Positions 52,952-61,552 of a stretch of 64,000 nt of DNA are shown one piece after another. Location of the stretch: contig WGLR01000024.1 of the NCBI GenBank assembly GCA_016125475.1, forward strand, positions 1-64,000, in the 5' to 3' direction. The position numbers were made by a program, and so were the translations under genes. The stretch is from Betaproteobacteria bacterium (GTDB lineage Bacteria > Pseudomonadota > Gammaproteobacteria > Burkholderiales > Ga0077523). Positions within the stretch are counted from its first letter, which is position 1, and the number at the start of each line of letters is the position of its first letter. The notes under the pieces are model-generated. The model was given only the letters and a program-made list of their open reading frames with translations, made no database searches and was not told the DNA's origin.

Positions 52952-53899
52952 ATGAATAGAGGCCTTGCGGGCATTCTTGCAGCCGGTGTGATGACGTGGG
53001 CCGCCCAGGCATGGGCCGCCCCCTTCGCCTACGTGCCCAATGAAAAATCCGGAACCCTCAGCATGATCGACACCGCGACCGACGTGGTGGTGAAGACGCT
53101 GCCCGGCGGCGAGCGGCCGCGCGGGATCGCGATCAGCCTCGACGGGCGGTACGCCTACGTGAGCGACGAGCCCAAGTCCGCACTCGCGGTCGTCGACCTC
53201 GACGCGGGCAAGGTCAACGGGTTCATCGACCTGGGCGAATCGCCCGAGGGCGTGAGCATCTCCCCGGACGGCAAGTACGTGGTCGCCGCGGTCGAGCTCA
53301 GCAACTCCGTCGCATTCGTGGACACCGACTCGGGCAAGCGGGTCTTCTCCGTGGTGGTCAAGGGCAAGAATCCGGAGCACGCCGAGTTCGCACCCGACGG
53401 CAAGTGGCTCGTCGCGAGTGCCGAGGAAGCGAACAAGGTCGACGTCGTCGACGTGGGCGAGAAGAAGGAGGTCGACCAGATCCAGGTTGGCAACCGTCCC
53501 CGCGGCATGGCGTTCACGCCGGACGGCAAGTACCTCTACGTCGCCTGCGAACTCGCTAGCAAGACCTACGCGATCGACTGGCCGAACCGCAAGGTCATCG
53601 CCGAGATATCGACGGGCAAGTTCTCGAACGGCGTGACCATGCACCCGAACGGAAAGCGCGTGTACGTCTCGAACGGCAAGGACGCCACCGTCGCGGTGGT
53701 GGATGTCGCGACCAACAGCGTGATCGCGACGATCCCGGTCGGCAAGCGGCCCTGGAACATGGCGATCACCCCGGACGGGAAAAAGCTCTACGTGGCGAAC
53801 GGCCGGTCCAACTCGGTATCCGTGATCGATACGGAAACCAACAAGAAGATCAAGGACATCGAAGTGGGCGAGCGCCCCTGGGGCGTCGTGATCCGCTGA
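52952..53899 (+). CDS. YncE/YVTN-family beta-propeller protein, periplasmic
   Basis: 315 residues. Signal peptide (GVMTWAAQAWAAPF) then about seven repeats of the YVTN type: for example LYVACELASKTYAID, VYVSNGKDATVAVVD, LYVANGRSNSVSVID. One subfamily of such propellers is named for occurrence with PQQ-dependent alcohol catabolism, which fits the two-component pair next door; E. coli YncE is another relative. No redox cofactor motif is visible. GGGAGA 8 bases before ATG 52952. A strong terminator follows. Confidence 0.92.
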   Translation: MNRGLAGILAAGVMTWAAQAWAAPFAYVPNEKSGTLSMIDTATDVVVKTLPGGERPRGIAISLDGRYAYVSDEPKSALAVVDLDAGKVNGFIDLGESPEGVSISPDGKYVVAAVELSNSVAFVDTDSGKRVFSVVVKGKNPEHAEFAPDGKWLVASAEEANKVDVVDVGEKKEVDQIQVGNRPRGMAFTPDGKYLYVACELASKTYAIDWPNRKVIAEISTGKFSNGVTMHPNGKRVYVSNGKDATVAVVDVATNSVIATIPVGKRPWNMAITPDGKKLYVANGRSNSVSVIDTETNKKIKDIEVGERPWGVVIR

Positions 53900-53920
53900 T
53901 TTCGCAGCACCTGCGCGAAG

Positions 53921-53945
53921 GGGGGCCGGGATCCGGCCCCTTTTT
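53921..53945 (+). terminator. Rho-independent terminator of the propeller gene
   Basis: GGGGCCGG and CCGGCCCC are perfect 8-base arms around a 3-base loop, followed by TTTTT, 22 bases after the stop. Confidence 0.9.
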
Positions 53946-54071
53946 CGTGTGCCGGAACGGCCGCATCCCGACGGCGCGACGATGCACTCCCGGGCGACCG
54001 GTGCCCGTCCTGAGCCCGGCTTTCGGGGTCGCGCGGGGCGCGGGTTGGCGGCCGATGAGCCGAGTGTCAGA

Positions 54072-55703
54072 ATGCCGCGTCAGCCGCCCCCCGGATTCCG
54101 CCAGCCCGTGACGGTCGTCCCCCCGCCCCGACTTCCCGCCGTACCGGTCCCCCGGTCGGGCCGTCGCTCCCGTACCTCCCGGTTTCCTGCCGGCATCGCC
54201 CTGATCCTCTGCAGCACGCTGCTCGCGGGCTGCGGCGCACTGCGCAGCTATCGCGCGGAGATGGACGAGACCCTGAACAGGGCGGGTGCCGGCGACGTCG
54301 CCGGTGCGATCAAGGTGATCGAGCGCAACAACAAGGGCGACAAGAAGGACCTGCTCTACTTCCTGGAGCTCGGCGAACTCGAGCGGCTCGACAACGACTT
54401 CAAGGACAGCTTCGCGGCGTATGCCGGCGCCGACGCGGTCGTGCAGGCCTGGGAGAATGCCGCGCGCCTCGACCCGGCCAAGGCCGCGGGACAGGCGGCG
54501 AGCTACGTGATCAACGATCGCGTGCGGCCGTACGAAGGCCACGACTACGAGAAGGTCATGCTCACCACGCGCATGGCGATGGACCACCTCGCGATGGGGG
54601 ACTGGGACGACGCGCGGGTCGACATCAAGCGCACGCACGAGCGCGAGGCCGTGATCGCCGAGGTCCGCTCCGCCGAGTACGTCAGGATCGAGGAAGAGGC
54701 GAAGAGCCGCGGTGTGGATCCGAGCTTCAAGGAAATCAGCGGCTACCCGGTCGAGACGCTCGAGACGCCCGAGTCCCTCGCCCTGCGCAACGGCTATCAG
54801 AACGCGCTGTCGCACTATCTCGCGGGCTTCATCTACGAGTCGCTCGGGGAAGAAAGCCTCGCGGCACCCGGCTACCGGAACGCGATCGAACTGCGGCCCG
54901 ACCAGCCCGTGCTCGAGCAGGCACTCGCTGCACTCGATACACACCTCGCCGCACCGGACGACACCCAGTGCGATCTGCTCCTCCTCATCGAGACGGGCAC
55001 GATCCCGGGTCGGGTCTCGCAGAGCTTCAATCTGCCGGTCCCCATCGTCTCGTACGGCGCGATCATCAACATTCCCGTCTCGTTCCCCGTCCTGCCGCCC
55101 GACCCCGTCGGCTACCAGCCGCCGGACGTGCAGGTCGACCGGAACACCACGCTGCCCACGGCACACATCCTCGATCTCGACGCCATGGCGCGACGCGCGC
55201 TGCACGACGAGATGCCCGCGATCATGTTGCGTGCGTTCATACGGTCGTCGACGAAGGCCGTCGCGCAGTACGAGATGCAGAAGAACATCGCGAAGCGGCA
55301 GCGGAACCGGGAGGACAGCGTCGGGGCCGTGCTCGCGCTGTTCGCGCTCCAGGTGGGCGGCATCGTGATCGAGCAGGCCGACGAACGTGGCTGGCGGACG
55401 CTCCCGAGCCACGTGAGCCTCGCTCGCGTGCGCCTCCCGCGCGGACGGCACACCGTGGACGTGCGCACCACGTCGGGCACCGCGACGTTCGACGTGACGC
55501 TCTCGTCCCGGTACGCGATCGTCGACGTCAGGCTCCTGCGCGGTCAGCATTTCGTGACGCCCGTCGGCGCTCCGCAGCACGATTCTGCCGCCTCCGGCAC
55601 CCTCGCGCCCCTGCGCTCGGCGGCAACGGAACCGTTGTATGCTCGAGTGAGGACGATCGATCTTCCCGCACCACCGCCCCCATCAAGGAGGACACAGAAA
55701 TGA
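54072..55703 (+). CDS. COG3014-like outer-membrane lipoprotein of the LpoB cassette
   Basis: About 543 residues. A signal with lipobox (LILCSTLLAGCGAL) about 45 residues in. The body contains TPR-like and unknown regions (DLLYFLELGELERLDNDFKDS, NALSHYLAGFIYESLGEE) and a beta-rich C terminus (RLPRGRHTVDVRTTSG). Comparable proteins precede ycfL and lpoB in other proteobacteria. Overlaps ycfL by 4 bases (ATGA). The N terminus before the signal is Pro/Arg-rich, so the true start may be later, for example a GTG near 54108. Confidence 0.75.
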   Translation: MPRQPPPGFRQPVTVVPPPRLPAVPVPRSGRRSRTSRFPAGIALILCSTLLAGCGALRSYRAEMDETLNRAGAGDVAGAIKVIERNNKGDKKDLLYFLELGELERLDNDFKDSFAAYAGADAVVQAWENAARLDPAKAAGQAASYVINDRVRPYEGHDYEKVMLTTRMAMDHLAMGDWDDARVDIKRTHEREAVIAEVRSAEYVRIEEEAKSRGVDPSFKEISGYPVETLETPESLALRNGYQNALSHYLAGFIYESLGEESLAAPGYRNAIELRPDQPVLEQALAALDTHLAAPDDTQCDLLLLIETGTIPGRVSQSFNLPVPIVSYGAIINIPVSFPVLPPDPVGYQPPDVQVDRNTTLPTAHILDLDAMARRALHDEMPAIMLRAFIRSSTKAVAQYEMQKNIAKRQRNREDSVGAVLALFALQVGGIVIEQADERGWRTLPSHVSLARVRLPRGRHTVDVRTTSGTATFDVTLSSRYAIVDVRLLRGQHFVTPVGAPQHDSAASGTLAPLRSAATEPLYARVRTIDLPAPPPPSRRTQK

Positions 55704-56137
55704 AAGTTGCGCCCCTTTTCGTCGCGCTCGTCGCCGCCGCGCTCGCTGCCGGGTGCGGAACCAAGAAGGGTTTCGAGAAGGAAGGCTTCGCGTTCGGATG
55801 CCCGATCGGCGACCAGAAGGTCTCGTCGATGAGTGATCTCGTGAAGGCCAAGGTCGCCAAGGAAGGCAGCCGGAGTCCGGACGTGGAAATCGAGGAGATC
55901 CGCTGCACGACGACGGGCGACCTTCTCAAGGTCGACGTCGTGGTCTACAACGACGAGAGCGATCTCGAGCGCCTGATGTACAAGTTCCGCTGGGCGGATG
56001 CGGAAGGCATGCGCGCCGCCGACGAGGAATCGTGGAAGCCGCTCCTGATGTACGGCAACTCGCGCCAGACCGTGACGACCATCGCGCCGAACTCGCGTGC
56101 GCGCGACTTCAAGTTCATCGTGATGGGCCAGGAATGA
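55700..56137 (+). CDS. ycfL: YcfL-family lipoprotein
   Basis: 145 residues. Signal and lipobox VAAALAAGCGTK. The mature domain (VVVYNDESDLERLMYKFRWADAEGM, WKPLLMYGNSRQTVTTIAPNSRARDFKFI) has the Ig-like DUF1425 pattern. YcfL is typically next to lpoB; its job is unknown. AGGAGG 8 bases before the ATG, overlapping the previous stop. Confidence 0.85.
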   Translation: MKVAPLFVALVAAALAAGCGTKKGFEKEGFAFGCPIGDQKVSSMSDLVKAKVAKEGSRSPDVEIEEIRCTTTGDLLKVDVVVYNDESDLERLMYKFRWADAEGMRAADEESWKPLLMYGNSRQTVTTIAPNSRARDFKFIVMGQE

Positions 56138-56166
56138 CCCGTCGCCCGATCCGAGGAGAGACAGAC

Positions 56167-56757
56167 ATGACGACTTTCAAGCGACTGTCCGGGCTCGCGA
56201 CGCTCGCCGTCGTCGCGCTCGCACTGACGCTGGGTGGTTGCGCGAAGCCCAAGACCCGCTACGGGGATCCCGGCGCCGTCGAGACCGTGACGAACCAGTT
56301 CGGCTCCACCGACCTGCAGCGGCTCGCCGAGGAGATGACGCAGTCGATGCTCCAGGCGCCGGTCATCCAGTCCGGCAACCTGCCGATCGTGACGGTGCAG
56401 GAAGTGCGGAACAAGACGAGCGAGTACATCGACACGCGCGCGATCACGAACCGGATCCGGTCGTCCCTCCAGAAGAGCGGTCGCGTCCGCTTCGCCGTGG
56501 ACAACGCGGACATGCAGAAGCAGATCGAGGAACTGAAGCGTCAGCAGAGCCAGTACTACGACCAGGAGAAGGCCGTGCAGCAGGGCAGGATGGTCGGCGC
56601 GGGCTACCGCCTGTCGGGCGAGATCACCTCGATCGTGAAGGAAACGGAGGACGTGAAGGACGTCTACTACCAGCTCTTCCTGAGCCTCACGAACATCCAG
56701 ACGGGTATCGAGGAGTGGAGCGACACGAAGGACATCCGCAAGACCACCGAGCGCTAG
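56167..56757 (+). CDS. lpoB: penicillin-binding protein activator LpoB
   Basis: 196 residues. Lipobox LTLGGCAKP, then the LpoB domain: PIVTVQEVRNKTSEYIDTRAI, SLQKSGRVRFAVDNADMQKQ, GAGYRLSGEITSIVKETED, YYQLFLSLTNIQTGIEEWSD. LpoB is an outer-membrane lipoprotein that contacts PBP1B to stimulate peptidoglycan synthesis in enterobacteria. Betaproteobacterial members may act differently. Ribosome site GAGGAGA is close upstream. A perfect hairpin follows. Confidence 0.9.
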   Translation: MTTFKRLSGLATLAVVALALTLGGCAKPKTRYGDPGAVETVTNQFGSTDLQRLAEEMTQSMLQAPVIQSGNLPIVTVQEVRNKTSEYIDTRAITNRIRSSLQKSGRVRFAVDNADMQKQIEELKRQQSQYYDQEKAVQQGRMVGAGYRLSGEITSIVKETEDVKDVYYQLFLSLTNIQTGIEEWSDTKDIRKTTER

Positions 56758-56773
56758 CCTCCCGGATCTCCCG

Positions 56774-56803
56774 GACGAAGGCGGCCGCAAGGCCGCCTTC
56801 GTC
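56774..56803 (+). terminator. perfect hairpin with GCAA tetraloop after lpoB
   Basis: 13-base arms (56774-56786 and 56791-56803) pair perfectly around GCAA, 16 bases after the stop. No T-run follows, so it may stabilise the 3' end or terminate with help. Confidence 0.65.
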
Positions 56804-56827
56804 GCGTGGGAGCCACCCGATCCCCTG

Positions 56828-57640
56828 TTGCGACCCTCCGCCGTGAACGACACTTCCGACATCCACAGCCGCGTGGCTGCGCTCGAACGCCTCGCGCAAG
56901 GCGGTGACGCCAAGGCCATGTTCGATCTCGGCTGTCTGCACGACATCCCCGAGAAGCCCGGACTCACGATTGACCTGGACGCGGCGCGCGCGTGGTACTC
57001 GCGCGCGGCGGACGCCGGTCACCCGTGGGCCCAGTTCGCGCTCGGGAACATGCTCGAGCGGGCCCAGGGCGGTCCGCGCAACGATCACGCGGCCCGCCGC
57101 TGGTACGAACGCGCGGCCGATCGGGGAATCGCGGAGGCCCAGATGCACCTCGCCCGGATGCTCCAGGCAGGGCTCGGGGGACCCGCGGAGCCGGCCGAGG
57201 CGACGCGCTGGTACGAGCGGGCCGCCGCCCAGGGGCACGAAGTCGCCGCGCGGGACCTCGCACTCATGCATCTGGAAAAGTCGGCACCCGACCCCAATGT
57301 GCAGAAGGCGCGGGAGCTTCTCGAATTTGCGGCCGACAAGCTCGACGGACTCGCGCACCTCGTACTGGGAGACCTCTACATGCGCGGAGCCTGGGGAGAG
57401 CGTCACGGCGGCATGGCACTCGTGCACTACTGCACCGCCGCCTTGCTGCTCCACGAGGGCGATGCATTTCGCCGCGCCGTCACCGCACGTGACGCGCTGC
57501 TCGCACGCCGCCCCGACCTGCGGGAGGCATACGAATCGCAGGCCCGGGAGTTCATCCGCGCACGTCGACCCGAGGGTGACGGTAACGCTCGCGCATCCGT
57601 CTCCCGCCATGGCACCGACGATCCAACGAAAACGGAGTAG
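56828..57640 (+). CDS. Sel1-like repeat protein
   Basis: 270 residues, no signal peptide. Repeats typical of Sel1: LDAARAWYSRAADAGHPWAQ, DHAARRWYERAADRGIAEAQ, AEATRWYERAAAQGHEVAAR. Such solenoids are protein-interaction scaffolds. The start is uncertain: TTG 56828 and GTG 56843 are candidates. Next gene starts 6 bases downstream. Confidence 0.8.
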   Translation: MRPSAVNDTSDIHSRVAALERLAQGGDAKAMFDLGCLHDIPEKPGLTIDLDAARAWYSRAADAGHPWAQFALGNMLERAQGGPRNDHAARRWYERAADRGIAEAQMHLARMLQAGLGGPAEPAEATRWYERAAAQGHEVAARDLALMHLEKSAPDPNVQKARELLEFAADKLDGLAHLVLGDLYMRGAWGERHGGMALVHYCTAALLLHEGDAFRRAVTARDALLARRPDLREAYESQAREFIRARRPEGDGNARASVSRHGTDDPTKTE

Positions 57641-57646
57641 GCAAGA

Positions 57647-58456
57647 ATGAAAAGACTGCTTGGGGGCGTGACCTTCACCGCCATCTGCGCACTGATGTCT
57701 GCAAACGTGCTCGCGAACGATGACGCCGAGCAGGCCCGTCACAAGGAGGAAGCCGTCTCGCGTGTCGCCAAGGCACACGACGAAGTCCTGATCACCGGCG
57801 CCGCGCGGCTGATCCTCAAGCAGGCAGCCATCCGCATGGCGAACGACCTGCTCGCCGCGTGGGGCACGGAGGCGAAGCTCGAACCCAACTGGACCGACAA
57901 GGACCCCGAGTGGCGCGACGCCGAGGACAGGCTGCTCGCGGCGGCGACGACGAAGCCGCTCGCGACGGTCGGCACGGGTCAGTGGGTCAAGACGATTCGC
58001 ACGCAGTACATCGATGCCACGTTCGACGGCGAGGCAGCGGACACGATCGCGACGCATCTGGAGAGCAAGTCCGGCAAGGCCCAGCTCGCGCTGATGGACT
58101 GGTTCATGGGCGAGATGACGCTCTTCAACTACACGTACACGGGACGCTTCAAGTACGACCTGCGCGGGGCCGAGTCCGAACTCAAGGCACTGCAGAAGGT
58201 CGCCCAGCCGCGCATACCCAAGAAGGACAACGAACTCGAGTTCTCGACGCTGAACCCGGAGGCGTTCCAGTTCGTCGCGTGCAGCCCCGAGAGCCGCTAC
58301 TGTCCCGGCGTGAAGTACGCCAGGATGAACGCGATCGGTGTCCAGGGCGCGATCCTCCGGCACATCGACGACGTCGGCGAGGAGATCCACACCGCGATGA
58401 AGGGAATGCGGGCGGAGATCCAGCCGATGATCGACGCGTACCGCGCACGCCGCTGA
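57647..58456 (+). CDS. secreted hypothetical protein
   Basis: 269 residues. Signal peptide (LLGGVTFTAICALMSANVLAND). The mature part is mostly helical, with two cysteines close together (VACSPESRYCPGV). I do not recognise a family. It sits right after the Sel1 gene (6-base gap), so they probably share a transcript, and downstream of the LpoB cassette. Ends before an AraD1-type gene preceded by its own promoter. Confidence 0.7.
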   Translation: MKRLLGGVTFTAICALMSANVLANDDAEQARHKEEAVSRVAKAHDEVLITGAARLILKQAAIRMANDLLAAWGTEAKLEPNWTDKDPEWRDAEDRLLAAATTKPLATVGTGQWVKTIRTQYIDATFDGEAADTIATHLESKSGKAQLALMDWFMGEMTLFNYTYTGRFKYDLRGAESELKALQKVAQPRIPKKDNELEFSTLNPEAFQFVACSPESRYCPGVKYARMNAIGVQGAILRHIDDVGEEIHTAMKGMRAEIQPMIDAYRARR

Positions 58457-58538
58457 CCCACGGGCCCCCGCGAGCCCTGCCCCCCAGACCCGCCTTCCCC
58501 GTGCCGCGCGCAACGCTGGCGTTCGCGCGCGTTCGCTC

Positions 58539-58544
58539 TACAAT
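58539..58544 (+). promoter_or_regulatory. candidate -10 element before the AraD1-type gene
   Basis: TACAAT, 33 bases upstream of the GTG start at 58578. No clear -35. Confidence 0.4.
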
Positions 58545-58577
58545 CGGGCGATACACAACGATGACGGGAGGGGCGAC

Positions 58578-59579
58578 GTGAGACTCGTGCAATTTCTCGA
58601 TGGCGCAGGCAACCGGTGCGTCGGACGCGTGGCCGGTGACGGCGGGCGCCTCGAACGCATAGACGGTACCGATCGCGTCTATCACCTCGCGCTCGAGGCC
58701 GCGCGCAGCGGACTCCACCTCGAAGCCGTCGTCGCCGCGCGTGCGTCGGGCCGGTTCGAGGACTACGACGAGATCATCGCCGGCAAGCGGTTGCTGCCCC
58801 CGCTCGATCATCCCGACCCTGCGCACTGGCTCGTGACCGGGACGGGTCTCTCGCATCTCGGCAGCGCATCCGCCCGCGATGCGATGCACGCGAAACTTCA
58901 GCAGGCCGACGAACAGCTCACCGACTCCATGAAGATGTTCAAGTGGGGCATGGAAGGTGGCAAGCCCGCAGCCGGTGCCGTCGGCACGCCCCCTGAATGG
59001 TTCTACAAGGGCGACGGCCGCTGGGTCGTCGCGCCCGAACAGGAACTCGAACTGCCTGCATTCGCGAAGGACGGCGGCGAGGAAGTCGAGGTCTGCGGCC
59101 TCTACGTGATCGCCGACGACGGCTCGCCGCTGCGCGTGGGCTTCGCGCTCGCGAACGAATACTCCGACCATGTGACGGAACGCGAGAACTATCTCTACCT
59201 CGCGCATTCGAAGCTGCGGCAGTCGAGCTACGGCCCCGAAGTGCTCGTGGGTGAACTGCCCCGGTCCGTACAGGGCACCGCACGGCTGCTGCGTGGCGGC
59301 GAGACGATCTGGTCGTCGGACTGGCTCTCCGGCGAGGACAACATGTGCCATTCGGTCGCGAATCTCGAGCACCATCACTTCAAGTACCGCCAGTTCCGCT
59401 CGCCGGGCGACGTCCACGTGCACTATTTCGGCGCCGCGACCGGCAGTTTCACGAAGGGCGTCGAGACGAAGTACGGCGACGTCTTCGAGATCAGCGCCGA
59501 GGGTTTCGGACGCCCGCTGCGCAACACGCTCGGCCCGGCCGTCGAATCCCTGCATCACGTCGCGGTGCGCACGCTCTGA
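58578..59579 (+). CDS. AraD1/GguC-type FAH-superfamily protein
   Basis: 333 residues. MRLVQFLDGAGNRCVGRVAGDG and WFYKGDGRWVVAP, ADDGSPLRVGFALANEYSDH with the C-terminal ALVGELPRSVQGTARLL-like segment fit the AraD1/GguC branch of the fumarylacetoacetate-hydrolase superfamily, members of which dehydrate or cleave sugar-acid or keto acids such as L-2-keto-3-deoxyarabonate. GTG start with GGAGGGG just upstream. Substrate not determined. Confidence 0.8.
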   Translation: MRLVQFLDGAGNRCVGRVAGDGGRLERIDGTDRVYHLALEAARSGLHLEAVVAARASGRFEDYDEIIAGKRLLPPLDHPDPAHWLVTGTGLSHLGSASARDAMHAKLQQADEQLTDSMKMFKWGMEGGKPAAGAVGTPPEWFYKGDGRWVVAPEQELELPAFAKDGGEEVEVCGLYVIADDGSPLRVGFALANEYSDHVTERENYLYLAHSKLRQSSYGPEVLVGELPRSVQGTARLLRGGETIWSSDWLSGEDNMCHSVANLEHHHFKYRQFRSPGDVHVHYFGAATGSFTKGVETKYGDVFEISAEGFGRPLRNTLGPAVESLHHVAVRTL

Positions 59580-59646
59580 CCGACGCGCCGCTGCGCGTCG
59601 TCATCGCACCACCATCACCATCGTTTCCTTCACGAGGGAGTGCTTC

Positions 59647-59973
59647 ATGATCTACGAGCTTCGGATCTACCACTGCATGCCTGGCCGTCTGCCCGACCTG
59701 AACAAGCGTTTCGAGACCATCACGCTGAAGCTCTGGGAGAAGCACGGCATCCGCCAGGCGGGTTTCTGGACAGTGCTCGTGGGTGGGTCCAACGTGGATC
59801 TCTACTACATGCTCGAGTGGAAGGACATGGCCGAGCGCGAGCGCCTCTGGAACGCGTTCGCGACCGATCCGGAGTGGATCGAGAAGCGCGCCGAAACGGA
59901 GAAGAACGGGCAGATCGTCGAGAGCATCACGAACATGTTCCTGTCGCCCACGGCCTATTCGTCGGTCAAGTAG
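59647..59973 (+). CDS. NIPSNAP family protein
   Basis: 108 residues. MIYELRIYHCMPGRLPDLNKRFE and LEWKDMAERERLWNAF are NIPSNAP landmarks (ferredoxin-like dimeric barrel). Small bacterial NIPSNAP proteins often sit in catabolic clusters; role unknown. GGGAG 8 bases before the ATG. Lies between the AraD1-type gene and an amidase on the same strand. Confidence 0.92.
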   Translation: MIYELRIYHCMPGRLPDLNKRFETITLKLWEKHGIRQAGFWTVLVGGSNVDLYYMLEWKDMAERERLWNAFATDPEWIEKRAETEKNGQIVESITNMFLSPTAYSSVK

Positions 59974-60061
59974 GCCAGATTCACGAGGTCGCGCGCCGGA
60001 CACCTGGGTCCGGTGCGGCCGGCTGCCGTCCCCCACCCCACAAGCTACCGGATACCCGCCC

Positions 60062-61513
60062 ATGGACATCGCCTTCGAACCCGCCCACCGCCTCGCCTCG
60101 CTGATTCGTGCCCGCAAGGTCGGATGCCTGGAACTGCTCAGGCACTACCTCGACCGTCGCAGCCGCATCGACGCCGAAGTCAACGCTGTGTGCGTGCTCG
60201 ACGAGGACCGCGCGATCAGGCGTGCACGCGCCGCGGACCGCGCGCTGGCGCGAGGCACCGTGTGGGGCCCGCTGCACGGGGTGCCGATGACCGTGAAGGA
60301 ATCGTTCGACATCGAGGGGCTGCCGACCACGTGGGGCAGACCGGACATGCGCCGGAACATCGCCACGTCGAATGCCGTCGCGGTGGATCGCCTGACCAGC
60401 GCCGGGGCCGTGATCTTCGGCAAGACGAACGTGCCCGTGATGCTGTCGGACTGGCAGTCGTTCAACCCGATCTACGGGACCACGAACAATCCCTGGGATC
60501 TCGATCGCATACCGGGCGGATCGTCGGGCGGGGCCGCTGCCGCACTCGCATCCGGGATTACGGGCCTCGAGATCGGCAGCGACATCGGTGCGTCGATCCG
60601 CGACCCTGCACACTACTGTGGTGTCTACGGACACAAGCCGACGTTCGGAATCTGCTCGGGCGCGGGTCACCGGCTCCCGCCGTTCCTGACGGGCAACGAC
60701 ATCGCCGTGATCGGGCCGCTCGCGCGGAGCGCGGAGGATCTCGAGATCGTGCTGCAGACCATCCTCGGCCCGGATCCCGCGGACGGCGCCGCATGGCAGG
60801 TCACCCTGCCCGCCGCACCATCGCGCCCGTGGCGCAAGTGGCGCGTGGCCGTGCTGAAGACCGCCCCGTCCGCGCCGGTGGATCGTGCCGTGCAGCAGCG
60901 CATCCAGGCCGTGGCGGACTTCGCGGCGAGCCGGGGTGCGAAGGTCAGTGACAAGGCACGCCCCGCCTTCAACCTGAGCGAGGCGCACCACGTCTTCATC
61001 CAGCTGCTGCGCAGTGCGACCTCCCGCACGCTCACCGACCAGGCGTTCACGGCGCTCGCCAAGCGGGTGCCACGTCTGCGCAAGGGCGCGAAGGACTACG
61101 AGTCCTGGATGATCGCGGCCTCGACGATGACGCACCGCGAGTGGCTGCTGCTCGACGAGGCCCGCACGCGCATGCGGCTCGCGTGGAAGGCGTTCTTCGA
61201 GGAGTGGGACGTCCTGCTCTGCCCGCCCGCCGCCACGACCGCGTTCCCGCACAACCAGCAGGGCGAGCGCTGGGAGCGCATGGTGACCGTGAACGGCAAG
61301 CCGCAGCCGTCGACGACGCAGATGTTCTGGGCGGGTTACTCGGGCATGGCCTACCTGCCCTCGACCGTCGCACCGACCGGACTCGCGCGCGACGGCCTTC
61401 CCGTTGGCGTGCAGATCGTCGGACCGCAGTACGGCGACCTCACCTGCATCGCCTTTGCGCGGATGCTGGAGCGCGAATTCGCGTGCTTCACGCCCCCGCC
61501 GACCTACGCGTGA
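60062..61513 (+). CDS. amidase signature family hydrolase
   Basis: 483 residues. The Ser-cisSer-Lys triad is recognisable: Lys in GVPMTVKESFD, nucleophile region PGGSSGGAAAAL and GSDIGASIRDPAHYC, where one glycine of the usual GGSIR is Ala. Such enzymes hydrolyse amides or aryl carbamates. No signal. Start ATG 60062 gives the usual N terminus (HRLASLIRARKVGCLELLRHYL). Specificity unknown; neighbours suggest catabolism. Confidence 0.92.
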   Translation: MDIAFEPAHRLASLIRARKVGCLELLRHYLDRRSRIDAEVNAVCVLDEDRAIRRARAADRALARGTVWGPLHGVPMTVKESFDIEGLPTTWGRPDMRRNIATSNAVAVDRLTSAGAVIFGKTNVPVMLSDWQSFNPIYGTTNNPWDLDRIPGGSSGGAAAALASGITGLEIGSDIGASIRDPAHYCGVYGHKPTFGICSGAGHRLPPFLTGNDIAVIGPLARSAEDLEIVLQTILGPDPADGAAWQVTLPAAPSRPWRKWRVAVLKTAPSAPVDRAVQQRIQAVADFAASRGAKVSDKARPAFNLSEAHHVFIQLLRSATSRTLTDQAFTALAKRVPRLRKGAKDYESWMIAASTMTHREWLLLDEARTRMRLAWKAFFEEWDVLLCPPAATTAFPHNQQGERWERMVTVNGKPQPSTTQMFWAGYSGMAYLPSTVAPTGLARDGLPVGVQIVGPQYGDLTCIAFARMLEREFACFTPPPTYA

Positions 61514-61552
61514 GGCCCTGGTACGGACTTCACGGCCGAGGCACGCGAATGT

